NCBI RefSeq assembly: GCF_006337085.1
Contig: NZ_CP040882.1
Span: forward strand, 868,001-932,000
Origin: Sutterella faecalis
GTDB lineage: Bacteria; Pseudomonadota; Gammaproteobacteria; Burkholderiales; Burkholderiaceae_F
Length of the DNA stretch: 64,000 nt
Direction of reading: 5' to 3'
Shown: piece by piece, positions 52,844 to 60,841 of the stretch
Layout: the number at the start of each line of letters is the position of its first letter
How positions within the stretch are numbered: position 1 is the stretch's first letter
The notes under the pieces: model-generated
Database searches by the model: none
Seen by the model: the letters and a program-made list of their open reading frames with translations, nothing else
Told to the model about the DNA's origin: nothing
Made by a program: the position numbers and the translations under genes

Positions 52844-54295
52844 TTAGAAGTTGAGGCCAAGCTGCTGCTGCAGGTAGAGCGCGACGCAGCAGATGGCGCC
52901 GAGGATGAGCATCAGAGGCGTATAGAAGCGGATCCACTTCGTGTATTCGACCTTGGCGATCACAAGGGTGGCGATGAAGAAGCCGGAGGTCGGGAAGAAG
53001 ATGTCCGTGAGCTGGCCGCCCCAGGCGTTGGCAGAAACGATGGCCTGCTGCGAAACGTCAAGGAGGGAGCCGAGCGGCGAGAGAATCGGCATCGTCAGAA
53101 TGGTGAGGGCCGTGGCGCCAGGAATGAGCGCGTTGAAGATGGCCTGTTCCCAGAAGATGGCGATGGCGGAGAGCGCCGGAGGCGTCGTGGCGAGGAGCTG
53201 TTCGAGCCAGTAGACGATGGTGTCGGTAATGACGCCCTTGTCCATCACGACGGCGATAGCGGAAGCAACGCCGCAGAGGAGAGCGCCGACCATCAGGTCG
53301 CGCATGCCGGCATTGATGTCGTCGCAGATCTGCTGCGCAGTCTTGCCCGCGATGATCGCGGCGATGATGCCGATGGCGAGGAAGAGGCCGCCGATCGCTT
53401 CAAAGCCGAGGTTCATCGAAAGGATGAGGTAGACGGCGATCGGGAACATGATGAGGCAGGAGACGCCCGCATAGACCTGACGCTTCGTGAACGTGAGAGC
53501 GGCGCCCTGCGTCTTTTCAGCTTCTTCCTGAGCAAACTGTTCCTTGAGTTCCTGGTCGGTATCGTACGTGAGGCTCTTCTTCGGGTCCTTCTTGACGCGG
53601 GCCGCGTAGAGCATCACATAAGCGATCGTGACGGCAACAGCGATCACGAGAACAATGGCGCGAAGACCGGAGCCCGAGAACATCGTGATCTGGGCAATCT
53701 GCTGACCCATGCCGACCGAACCCGGAATCGTGATGCCGAAGGTGAAGCCGATGCAGGGCGAGAGAAGCGCAACCGCGGTAGCGGTCATGCCGTCATAGCC
53801 GAGACGATAGAAGAGCGGGAGGAAGACCGGCAGATAGGCGAGCGAAAGTTCCGGCACGCCGATGAAGGCGGCGAGCATCGAGAGAACGATCATGAGCACC
53901 GGAGCCACGAGGAACTCGGACTGGCCGACCGCGCTCGAGAGACGCTGCACGCCGAGGTCGATGAGGCCGGCGCGCTTGATGAGGCCCATGCAGGCGCCAA
54001 CCATGAAGGTGAGGACGACGATGCCGGCGGCACGTTCAAAGCCGAACGGAATGGCCGTAATGATCTCAAGCCAGCCGGCAGGATTCTGCGCGACGGCATG
54101 ATAGGTGTTGGCTACGACGAGGTTCTGTACGCCGTGCGCAGTTTCAACGACCTGGCGATCGTACTGGCCGGCAGGAACGACGTACGTGAGCACTGCCATG
54201 AGAAGAATGAAGAGCCCGAGAATAATGTAGATGTCGGGCATCTTGAAGCCCTTCTTCTTGGGGGCTTGCAGCGAAGTATCCTGCTTCGGATTCAT
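52844..54295 (-). CDS. YfcC/DcuC-family inner-membrane carrier linked to allantoinase
   Basis: The 483-residue protein has about 12-13 helices. The N-terminal VPAGQYDRQ and the repeated hairpin motifs (FIGVPELSLAYLPVFLPL; NALIPGATALTILTMPIL) are typical of the C4-dicarboxylate anaerobic carrier/YfcC family. Such carriers move dicarboxylates or amino acids, some as exchangers. Co-transcription with allB (17-bp gap) suggests a ureide or end product such as allantoate or oxamate as substrate; this is inference. AGGACC lies shortly before the ATG. A TAGGGT-N4-ACCCTA palindrome lies about 150 bp upstream and TTGTGT-N17-CATAGT is a possible promoter. Confidence 0.8.
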   Translation of the reverse strand: MNPKQDTSLQAPKKKGFKMPDIYIILGLFILLMAVLTYVVPAGQYDRQVVETAHGVQNLVVANTYHAVAQNPAGWLEIITAIPFGFERAAGIVVLTFMVGACMGLIKRAGLIDLGVQRLSSAVGQSEFLVAPVLMIVLSMLAAFIGVPELSLAYLPVFLPLFYRLGYDGMTATAVALLSPCIGFTFGITIPGSVGMGQQIAQITMFSGSGLRAIVLVIAVAVTIAYVMLYAARVKKDPKKSLTYDTDQELKEQFAQEEAEKTQGAALTFTKRQVYAGVSCLIMFPIAVYLILSMNLGFEAIGGLFLAIGIIAAIIAGKTAQQICDDINAGMRDLMVGALLCGVASAIAVVMDKGVITDTIVYWLEQLLATTPPALSAIAIFWEQAIFNALIPGATALTILTMPILSPLGSLLDVSQQAIVSANAWGGQLTDIFFPTSGFFIATLVIAKVEYTKWIRFYTPLMLILGAICCVALYLQQQLGLNF

Positions 54296-54448
54296 TTTGC
54301 GGTCCTGGGGGGGAGGGTTGATTTTTCCTCAGAATCCGCAACACACAGCTCTGGCGTAATCTGACAGACTATGAGGAAAATGGTTGACACACACAAAGCT
54401 TCAAGCTTCTTGATTTTTCCGACTATCCGCTTTGTTCAGAAAGCAATA

Positions 54449-54464
54449 TAGGGTGTTGACCCTA
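54449..54464. promoter_or_regulatory. Palindromic operator candidate upstream of the YfcC-allB operon
   Basis: TAGGGT-GTTG-ACCCTA (54449-54464) is a perfect 6-4-6 inverted repeat about 155 bp upstream of the carrier start. Confidence 0.5.
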
Positions 54465-54542
54465 AATCGCACGATGCCGGCGCACGTCAACTTACTGTCA
54501 AAATGCGCCACTCATGGTTGTTCCTCATCTCCTCCGACGCAT

Positions 54543-54597
54543 AAAAAAAACGCCTTTCCGAGCCTTCCATGAAGACATCGGAAAAGCGCTTTTTTAT
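54543..54597 (-). terminator. Terminator of the rhodanese-to-thioredoxin operon
   Basis: CGCCTTTCCGA / TCGGAAAAGCG form the stem (54551-54561 with 54578-54588, one bulge). On the minus strand it is followed by TTTTTTTT. Confidence 0.85.
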
Positions 54598-54620
54598 TGC
54601 GGCTCAATGCCGGCAGAAAT

Positions 54621-55031
54621 TCAGGACTTGGATCCCTCGATCAGAATATTGACGCGTTCGCGCATGGTGTCGGCGTCAACCGATCCGGTGTGCTTCCAGA
54701 TCGGTTCGCCCTTGGCGTCGTAGAAGATCTGGGCGGGCATCTGATCGATGAGGAAGATGTCCTCAATGCCGCGCCACTTGTCAATGTCGATCGTGACGAA
54801 TGCAGCGCGATCGCCGTACTCCTTCTGCATCTCTTTCATGAGCGCTTCCATTTCCGGGCAGCTCGCGCACCAGGAGGCGCCGAAATCGACCACCGTCACC
54901 TTGCCGGGAACGGGGAACGGATACTTGGGATCATAGTTGCTGTTTTCGGCGGAGTCTGCCGCATGCGCGAAGCCCGTCGAAAGAAGAAGGGCGGCGCTTG
55001 CTGCCGCACAGATAATCTCGCGTCTGAACAT
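54621..55031 (-). CDS. Periplasmic thioredoxin-like protein
   Basis: A 136-residue exported thioredoxin fold: signal peptide (MFRREIICAAASAALLLSTG...AHA), then VTVVDFGASWCASCPEMEALMKEM with a CASC active site and IDQMPAQIFYD containing the cis-Pro loop. CASC is unusual (thioredoxin CGPC; many periplasmic reductases CXXC). It would reduce disulfides or metal-site cysteines in the periplasm. It is the last gene of the operon that starts with the rhodanese-like gene. Since the multihaem cytochrome upstream needs reduced CXXCH motifs and possibly Cu ligands, a maturation role is plausible but inferred. Confidence 0.8.
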   Translation of the reverse strand: MFRREIICAAASAALLLSTGFAHAADSAENSNYDPKYPFPVPGKVTVVDFGASWCASCPEMEALMKEMQKEYGDRAAFVTIDIDKWRGIEDIFLIDQMPAQIFYDAKGEPIWKHTGSVDADTMRERVNILIEGSKS

Positions 55032-55077
55032 TTTTTGCGTTCCCTCTGAGATAAAAGAATGGATGGATGAAAGCGCT

Positions 55078-55755
55078 TCAGGGGCGCAGTTCGAGCTTGC
55101 CCTCGGCCATATCGTAGAGCCGCGTCGAAGCGTCGAGACTGAAGGTGTCGTGCGTCACCATCAGAACGGCCCCGCCCTTACGGGCGATAGCGCGGAAAAT
55201 ATCGACAACGCCCCGGGCGCTTGCCGGATCAAGATTCGATGTGGGTTCGTCGGCGACAATCGCGTCGGGAGAACACATGAGCGCGCGCGCAATGGCAACA
55301 CGCCGGAGCTCGCCGCCGGAAAGCGCGCTCGGGAACTGGCTTCCGAGATCCTTGAGGCCTACCTCTCCAAGAAGCGTCTGCGCCCTTCCCTCGGGCTCCT
55401 CGCCTCGATGTCCGGCAAGGTACCAGGGGAGACGAACATTGTCGAGAACGGTAAGCGTCGGAATAAGGCCTGCACTCTGCGGAACATAGCCCACATGCGC
55501 ATTTCTGAGGCTCGAGCGCTTCGCGTCGTCAAGCTTCGAAATGTCTTCGCCCATGAGGGAGACACTCCCTTCCGTAGGCGGAAGCAGTCCGACAAGAATA
55601 TTGAGAAGCGTCGACTTTCCGGAACCCGAGCGGCCGAGAACCGTCACGAAGTCCCCGGATGAAACCTGAAGATCCGCCCCTCTTAAAGCCCAGAAAGGCC
55701 TTCCGCCGCGTTCGTAGCGCTTGCCCAGCCCTTTGGCCTCAATCAGCATCGTCAT
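55078..55755 (-). CDS. LolD/MacB-type ABC ATPase
   Basis: The 225-residue ATPase has Walker A GRSGSGKST near residue 43, Q-loop YVPQSAGL, signature LSGGELRRVAIARAL, Walker B AIVADEPTSNLD and switch His VMVTHD. The family energises mechanotransmission-type permeases such as LolCE and MacB rather than classical pumps. GAGGGGG before ATG 55755 favours that start; a TTG two codons earlier overlaps the permease stop. The partner permease gene ends 2 bp upstream. The pair would act on a periplasmic or envelope substrate, possibly for the neighbouring respiratory enzyme. Confidence 0.85.
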   Translation of the reverse strand: MTMLIEAKGLGKRYERGGRPFWALRGADLQVSSGDFVTVLGRSGSGKSTLLNILVGLLPPTEGSVSLMGEDISKLDDAKRSSLRNAHVGYVPQSAGLIPTLTVLDNVRLPWYLAGHRGEEPEGRAQTLLGEVGLKDLGSQFPSALSGGELRRVAIARALMCSPDAIVADEPTSNLDPASARGVVDIFRAIARKGGAVLMVTHDTFSLDASTRLYDMAEGKLELRP

Positions 55756-55757
55756 GA

Positions 55758-56957
55758 TCAATCCCCCTCGCGCAGCGTCGTGTAAATATCACGCTTCCCG
55801 ATGCGCCAGGCGGTCGGGAGCGCCGCGAGCGGCACCGTGGCAATGCCGGCGGCCAGGCTTGCAATCAGAGCAAAGACCCAGGCCTCGGGAGCGGGCGCAA
55901 GATAAGGCAGCCCGATGGCGCGCGAGATTGCCGTGGAGAAGCTTGTGACCGCAATCGCGCCGATCAGGACGCCGGCTGCAGAACCCGCCGTCGAAATCAT
56001 GAAGGCTTCCGACATGACGATGCGGATGACTCGCGAGCGCGAGGCACCCAGGGCCCGCAGCGTCGCGAATTCACGCTGCCGTTCGCTGAAGGCAAAGAAG
56101 TAGACGATGAGCATGATGAGGGCAGCAATCACCCAGAAGCCGCCTGCAGCGGAATACATCACCGCAACAATCTTCTGAAGCTTTGCCGACGTGTCGCTCA
56201 TCATGTTGGATGCAAAGACGAAATTCACGTTGGCGCCAAGCCCGAGCTCATCAAAAAGTCCGTCAGAAACCGTAATCGGATCAACGCCCGGATTAACGCG
56301 CACAAGGATCGAGGAGAGGCTCTTCGCAATTTCATCCTTTTTGTCGGGGGAGGCAATTTCGCCCAGCTTGCGGGCTGCGTCAATCGTCATGAAGATCGAC
56401 GAGTCGAACCCCATGCCGGTCGCCGCGAGGCGGCCGACGATTTTGAACTTCTGTCCGTAGAACGTGAGCTCCGTTCCGATGTCGCCGAAAATATAGTCGC
56501 CGACGATGACTTCATTGCCTTCGAGAGGCTTCTCAGCCGCTTTGCGAAGCCAGGGGGCAACGACGAAATCCGTTTTTTCATCAATGCCGATGAGCTGCAC
56601 CTTCACCGAGCAGCACTGAGCATCAAGCGATGAGATGAAGAGCTGCCCCGAGGCCTGAGCCACGCCGGGGAGCTTTCTCACCGTATCAAGAAGCCCGGCG
56701 TCAAGATAGAAGGTCGACGGCTCCGCCCTCAGAATGACGCTTTCAATCTTCTTGCCTTCCCCCTGCGGCACGACAAGAAGGTCGGCCCCCATGCGCGCCG
56801 AAAGCGATTCAATGCCGGCCTGGAGATTGGCCGCAATCATTGAACCCGAAAAAAGCATGAAGGTGAAAACAGCGGCAATGAGCGCAAGCGAAAGCGAACG
56901 CAGGGGCTTTTGCGAAACGTTGGCCGCCGCAATGCGAAGCGTCGTAATCGGTGTCAT
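55758..56957 (-). CDS. FtsX/MacB-type ABC permease
   Basis: The 399-residue membrane protein has the FtsX layout: helix 1 (about residues 20-42), a periplasmic MacB-like core domain of about 220 residues (GADLLVVPQGEGKKIESVIL; LDAQCCSVKVQLIGID) and three C-terminal helices (AAGGFWVIAALIMLIVYFFA; then FATLRALGASRSRVIRIV as coupling loop). It pairs with the ATPase encoded immediately downstream. The QCCS pair in the periplasmic domain is notable beside thioredoxin and rhodanese proteins; thiol or copper chemistry is possible (inference). The substrate is unknown. Confidence 0.85.
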   Translation of the reverse strand: MTPITTLRIAAANVSQKPLRSLSLALIAAVFTFMLFSGSMIAANLQAGIESLSARMGADLLVVPQGEGKKIESVILRAEPSTFYLDAGLLDTVRKLPGVAQASGQLFISSLDAQCCSVKVQLIGIDEKTDFVVAPWLRKAAEKPLEGNEVIVGDYIFGDIGTELTFYGQKFKIVGRLAATGMGFDSSIFMTIDAARKLGEIASPDKKDEIAKSLSSILVRVNPGVDPITVSDGLFDELGLGANVNFVFASNMMSDTSAKLQKIVAVMYSAAGGFWVIAALIMLIVYFFAFSERQREFATLRALGASRSRVIRIVMSEAFMISTAGSAAGVLIGAIAVTSFSTAISRAIGLPYLAPAPEAWVFALIASLAAGIATVPLAALPTAWRIGKRDIYTTLREGD

Positions 56958-56990
56958 ATGAGGAGGACTCCCTGTAATGGCGGCAGATTG

Positions 56991-57392
56991 TCAGTGCTGA
57001 AGCTTCGAGAGACGCCACATTTCAGCGAGCGCGACGAGTGCAATGAGGGCAGCCGCCACAAGGATTGTCGGCTGCGTCACGGCATGGCACCCCATCATCG
57101 GATTGGGGCAAGGCCCGATCAGGACGGTTGTCAGCGCCGTCTCAAGCATGGCCGTGAAAATGATGCCGGCGAGCGCTCCGATGGCGGCCCCTGCAGAAGG
57201 CGAAAACACCATGACGACTCCAAGCGCCGCTATGACGAGAGAAGCGCCCGCAGCAGCGCGGGTCATCCAGACGCACTTCATGACGATTTCGCCGTGACAA
57301 TGCGGCAGCCACCAGAAAAGCGCCGCAGCGAGAATAAGACCAACCGCAGTCATCACGATGCCGCTCACAAATGCGGGACGAGATTGCGACAT
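56991..57392 (-). CDS. DUF4418-family small membrane protein
   Basis: A 133-residue protein with four hydrophobic helices and conserved short loops: WLPHCHGEIVMKCVWMTRA near residues 28-46 and LIGPCPNPMMGCHAVTQPT near 92-110. The paired Cys/His/Met-rich loops (HCH, MKC, CPNPMMGCH) look suited to bind a metal or thiol. The family is of unknown function and occurs next to MacB-type ABC genes. I start at ATG 57392 (MSQSRPAFVSG), with GAAGGAAAT upstream. It lies 33 bp upstream of the permease gene, in the same operon. Confidence 0.75.
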   Translation of the reverse strand: MSQSRPAFVSGIVMTAVGLILAAALFWWLPHCHGEIVMKCVWMTRAAAGASLVIAALGVVMVFSPSAGAAIGALAGIIFTAMLETALTTVLIGPCPNPMMGCHAVTQPTILVAAALIALVALAEMWRLSKLQH

Positions 57393-57475
57393 TTCCGGAT
57401 TTCCTTCCAAAAAGAATACTCCGGGCAAAAAAACTTTCCCCGGAGAAAACATGGCTGCCCCGAAGGGGGAGTCTT

Positions 57476-57967
57476 TTATTGCTGCTTGGCGGCCTCGCGC
57501 TTCAGACGAGCCGCTTCAATGCCGCGGTCCTTGCGTCCGAGCCCTTCAAATTCGTAGCCGTTCTGCACCCAGCCCTGAATGCCGTCGGGCATGAGGTACA
57601 CGTTTTCGTAGCCGAGCTCAATCACCCGGAGCGAGGCTTCAAAAGACACATTGCAGAGACGATTGATGCAGTAAAGAATGATGAAGGAATTCTTTTTGTC
57701 CGCGGGAAGGAGCTTCTCCCATCCTTCAACATTGGCGTGAATCGACCCCTTCAGATGGCTCTGCTCGTAGATATCCTCGGGATTGCAGTCAAAAACGTAC
57801 ACGCCGGGCTTGCCGAGATTCTTTGCAACTCGGGCAAGCGAGAGCGGAATCGGCTGGCGCTGCTGAACCGCGGCAGTTGTATTTTCCGCAGCCTCTGCCG
57901 AGCTCGAAAAACCCGCAGCAGCAAGAAACGCCGCACAAAGAGCGGCAAGACAGGTTGTCTTCATCAT
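57476..57967 (-). CDS. Periplasmic rhodanese-like protein
   Basis: A 163-residue protein with a signal peptide (MMKTTCLAALCAAFLAAAGF...AEAA) and one rhodanese domain: VYVFDCNPEDIYEQSHLKGSI (CH2A), then IILYCINRLCNVSFEASLRV, where CINRLC replaces the usual CXXGXR active-site loop and contains two Cys. It could carry sulfane sulfur in the periplasm. It is the first gene of the operon rhodanese-DUF4418-permease-ATPase-thioredoxin and lies next to the MccA-like sulfite reductase, so a sulfur link is likely. AGGACC precedes ATG 57967. Confidence 0.8.
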   Translation of the reverse strand: MMKTTCLAALCAAFLAAAGFSSSAEAAENTTAAVQQRQPIPLSLARVAKNLGKPGVYVFDCNPEDIYEQSHLKGSIHANVEGWEKLLPADKKNSFIILYCINRLCNVSFEASLRVIELGYENVYLMPDGIQGWVQNGYEFEGLGRKDRGIEAARLKREAAKQQ

Positions 57968-58105
57968 GGGGTCCTGGAGGAGAGATAACACTCTGAAATA
58001 TGACCTTTCGAGCGTATCAGCAGAACATTAAGCGGGCGTTATGAAATACGTTTTCATTGTCTCCGCCAATGAAAACTATATCCATAAAAATTAGACCATT
58101 AACCC

Positions 58106-58148
58106 AAAAATCGAAGCCCCGGAAACTCTTGTCGAGCTTCCGGGGCTT
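58106..58148 (-). terminator. Terminator of the MccA-like gene
   Basis: AAGCCCCGGAA / TTCCGGGGCTT (58114-58124 with 58138-58148); CGATTTTTGG follows on the minus strand. Confidence 0.8.
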
Positions 58149-58181
58149 CTTACTCTTAACTCAGAGCGCTGACCTTAAGAA

Positions 58182-60155
58182 TTACTTCTTGGCGGTCTTC
58201 TGCTGAGCGTTGAGGATCGCGAGAGCCTGAGCCGTGTAGGTCTGGGCTTCGTCAACGAGCTGCTTCGAGAACTTCGGAGCGTGGACACCCCACGAACCGT
58301 CGTCCTTCAGCTTGGCAGCGTTGAGGCGAGCTTCCTCAGCGTAGAGCTGGACCTGGGCGCGGTCGGCCGTCGAGAGCTTCGCAACCTTGAGCATATCCTG
58401 GATGTTGCTCAGGTCAGCGATAACCTTGGCGTAGCCTTCCTTGACCGGGGTCTGCCAGGCGAGAACCTTGTTGTAGATGGTCTTCTGATCCTTGAAGCGC
58501 ATGGATTCAGGGAACTTCGACTGGATCGGGCTGTGGCAGCCCATTGCATCGACAACGTGCTTATCCTGGTAGGCCGTACGACCGCAGGACCACATCAGAT
58601 CGATGTAGGGACGGCCGTCATCCTTCGTAACGTGCCAGCCCTTCGGGCTGACGAGCTTACGATCGGTGGTGCCTTCCGGCGGATTGATGGTCTTCTTTTC
58701 CGGATCAACAAGGATGCGCCAGATGTGGGACGCACGAACGTTGTCGAAGCCGGCGAGGTCAGGACGCTGGATCGAAGCGAAGTTTTCGCAGGAACCCATC
58801 TTCGGCATATGGCAGGAAGCGCAGCTGTTGCGGCTGTGCGTACCGCCCTGCGAGAAGAAGTAGGCAGCCGTGGTATGGCAGTCCTGGCATTCCTTCTTCA
58901 TGTTCGGCACGGTGTACTGCGAGGCCCAGTCATTAGCGGTGACTTCATGCGGGTCGTGGCAGGTCGTGCAGCGCATGCCCTTCTGGTAGTGCTTCGAGTA
59001 ATGCGACTGCGAGCCTTCCGTACCGCAGGCCGGGCAGAAGGACTTGAAGTACACATTGAACGGGGTCTTGAAGTTGGCCTTGGCGTCGTTCTCGTTGTAG
59101 ACGAAGCGCTGGTGGCAGCGTTCGCAGTTCGACGGCATGCCGGCACCGCGGGCACCGTAAAGGTGAGCACCAGCGCCGTGGCATTCTTCGCAGCCCACGC
59201 CCTTCGTCACGACGTGCGAGCGGAGCTTCTTGGCATCGCCGAGGGCGGCAAAGAGTTCATCCTGGCTCTTGAAGTCGAACTTCCAGGTATGGCAGATTTC
59301 GCAGTAGGACGAACCCGGCTGGAACATAGCCTGCTTGCGGTTCGAAGCACCGTAGGAGTTCATGCCCCAGACCTTGGAGCTCTGAGCACCGAAGTCCTCA
59401 AGCTTGGTCGGGAAGGTCGGATCCCACTCGTGAATCTTCTTCGCAACTTCAGGGGTGATGTGTTCAGCCCAGTTACGGGAGAACTGGTTGCCGCCGGCAA
59501 CGATCTTACCGGTCGCCTTGGAGAGTTCACCGCCGTCTTCGATGTGGTAGGTACCACGGACGAGCCACTTATCGACGAAGCCGTACTTCGTACGCGGCGT
59601 GCCCATAACGACGAAGATGTCGTCAGCGTTGATGCCTTCAGGCAGAACGCCGGCCTGCGACTTGTAGAGCGGACGCTTGAGGTCGCCCTGAACCATCGGC
59701 TCGGTCAGTTCTTCCGGGAAGCGGACGATCTTGTTGTGGCGGGAACGTTCCCACTTTTCGTACTGAGACGGGTGGCATTCGCCGCACTTCTTCGGGCCGA
59801 CGAAATTGTTCGGCAGATCGAGGAAGGATTCGTACGGGAGGCGGTACGTCACAGCGACCTTGCGGCCGGTGTTCTTGGCGTACTTGTCGCCGCCGCCGAA
59901 GTCAACCCACTCTTCCTGGCGGTCGGACATCGTGAACTTACCAACGACGCGGCCTTCCTTGAGGTACTTGAAGTAGGGGTGATTGGCCTTGAGGTAGTCC
60001 CAGAAAGCCTTGTCTTGAGCGACATAGCCGTCGAGGGTGCGCGGGAGGTCAACCGAAGTCTGGGCAGCGGGCGCGTCAGCGGCCATGGCGGTGGAAGCCA
60101 CGAACGCGGCGCTCATGCACGCAGCGAGAGACAGAAGCTTGTGTTGCTTGGTCAT
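58182..60155 (-). CDS. mccA: Octaheme cytochrome c, MccA/SirA-type dissimilatory sulfite reductase
   Basis: The 657-residue periplasmic protein has a Sec signal (MTKQHKLLSLAACMSAAFVA...AMAAD) and seven CXXCH sites: CGECH, CEICH, CEECH, CERCH, CTTCH, CQDCH and CASCH. The eighth haem site is C524-X15-C540-H (WSCGRTAYQD ... AMGCHSP), the rare motif known for the active-site haem of MccA/SirA, which reduces sulfite to sulfide with six electrons. CPACG near the middle is not a haem site and may hold the copper-type cysteines described for MccA. TAGGAGCT precedes the ATG. No mccBCD quinol dehydrogenase genes are adjacent, so its electron donor is encoded elsewhere. An octahaem tetrathionate-type enzyme is the alternative. 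Confidence 0.8.
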   Translation of the reverse strand: MTKQHKLLSLAACMSAAFVASTAMAADAPAAQTSVDLPRTLDGYVAQDKAFWDYLKANHPYFKYLKEGRVVGKFTMSDRQEEWVDFGGGDKYAKNTGRKVAVTYRLPYESFLDLPNNFVGPKKCGECHPSQYEKWERSRHNKIVRFPEELTEPMVQGDLKRPLYKSQAGVLPEGINADDIFVVMGTPRTKYGFVDKWLVRGTYHIEDGGELSKATGKIVAGGNQFSRNWAEHITPEVAKKIHEWDPTFPTKLEDFGAQSSKVWGMNSYGASNRKQAMFQPGSSYCEICHTWKFDFKSQDELFAALGDAKKLRSHVVTKGVGCEECHGAGAHLYGARGAGMPSNCERCHQRFVYNENDAKANFKTPFNVYFKSFCPACGTEGSQSHYSKHYQKGMRCTTCHDPHEVTANDWASQYTVPNMKKECQDCHTTAAYFFSQGGTHSRNSCASCHMPKMGSCENFASIQRPDLAGFDNVRASHIWRILVDPEKKTINPPEGTTDRKLVSPKGWHVTKDDGRPYIDLMWSCGRTAYQDKHVVDAMGCHSPIQSKFPESMRFKDQKTIYNKVLAWQTPVKEGYAKVIADLSNIQDMLKVAKLSTADRAQVQLYAEEARLNAAKLKDDGSWGVHAPKFSKQLVDEAQTYTAQALAILNAQQKTAKK

Positions 60156-60333
60156 TTTTAGCTCCTAGAGGGTCTCTTTAGGGGTTTATTGGATTGCCTG
60201 ATCTTTCGATTCGGCTTCTTTGAGGTCAAATGCGCGGCCCTCACGGGGGGCGCACCGTCAATCTACTCCTTAATTTCTACTTAAGACAGTTTTCAAAACT
60301 TTTCGGCCCCCCTGATTTTGCAATAGCCATTTA

Positions 60334-60349
60334 CACCCATTAATGGGTA
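60334..60349. promoter_or_regulatory. NarL-family-type 7-2-7 site upstream of mccA
   Basis: CACCCAT-TA-ATGGGTA (60334-60349) matches the TACYYMT-N2-AKRRGTA inverted-heptamer site except for the first base. It lies about 180 bp upstream of the cytochrome start. Another CCCCTTAC-type heptamer lies near 60467. Confidence 0.5.
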
Positions 60350-60608
60350 TACATGTTATCTCTTTTCAGGGTAACATCAACTATTATCCATATAAATCAT
60401 TGCATTAGTGAATTGTCCATTTTACCGAACGGTTCCCCCTATTCTTCCTGAACGGATATATCCCGTAAGGGGTACTTTTATTCTTAATCCATCCTTAAAC
60501 ATCCTGAAGTCAACAATAATCGGAATTATTCATTCCATTTTTAGAAATTTCATCAGGAGATGACTCATTTCGCAAGCACAAAGAAAGTGCGCAACCTTAA
60601 TGTGAATT

Positions 60609-60623
60609 TGAGAATCATTCTCA
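60609..60623. promoter_or_regulatory. Perfect Fur-box palindrome, target unclear
   Basis: TGAGAATCATTCTCA is a perfect 7-1-7 palindrome. It lies 454 bp upstream of mccA and past the end of the kinase gene. No gene starts close to it; on the minus strand a CATC-TCCT-GATG hairpin follows about 50 nt away. Confidence 0.6.
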
Positions 60624-60684
60624 TTTAAAAAATTGAATTTTATGGGAATATAGGGAAAGTCCTAGATGCATTTTCATGCATTTT

Positions 60685-60708
60685 CTATCGATTTAAATAA
60701 ATCGATAG
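60685..60708. repeat. Perfect 10-bp inverted repeat and tandem decamer
   Basis: CTATCGATTT-AAAT-AAATCGATAG at 60685-60708. Directly before it ATGCATTTTC is repeated twice in tandem (about 60666-60685). Confidence 0.7.
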
Positions 60709-60772
60709 TTAAAGAAAACGAAACAAAATTCTCTACCTGTTCGGTTTTCCCGCTTTGCATGCAATACGCAAA

Positions 60773-60815
60773 CAAAAAAATCCCGGGTGCCTGCTCCGAT
60801 GCAGTCCCGGGATTA
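60773..60815 (-). terminator. Terminator of the sensor kinase gene
   Basis: ATCCCGGG / CCCGGGAT (60780-60787 with 60806-60813); TTTTTTTG follows on the minus strand. Confidence 0.85.
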
Positions 60816-60841
60816 AAAAGCTTAAAGGATGGGTTCAGGCT

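Noticed and set aside
58281..60161. 626-codon open frame antisense to the octahaem cytochrome gene
   Set aside because: It mirrors a GC-rich coding region, has no recognisable domain and no ribosome-binding site. The sense gene has a signal peptide and eight haem sites.
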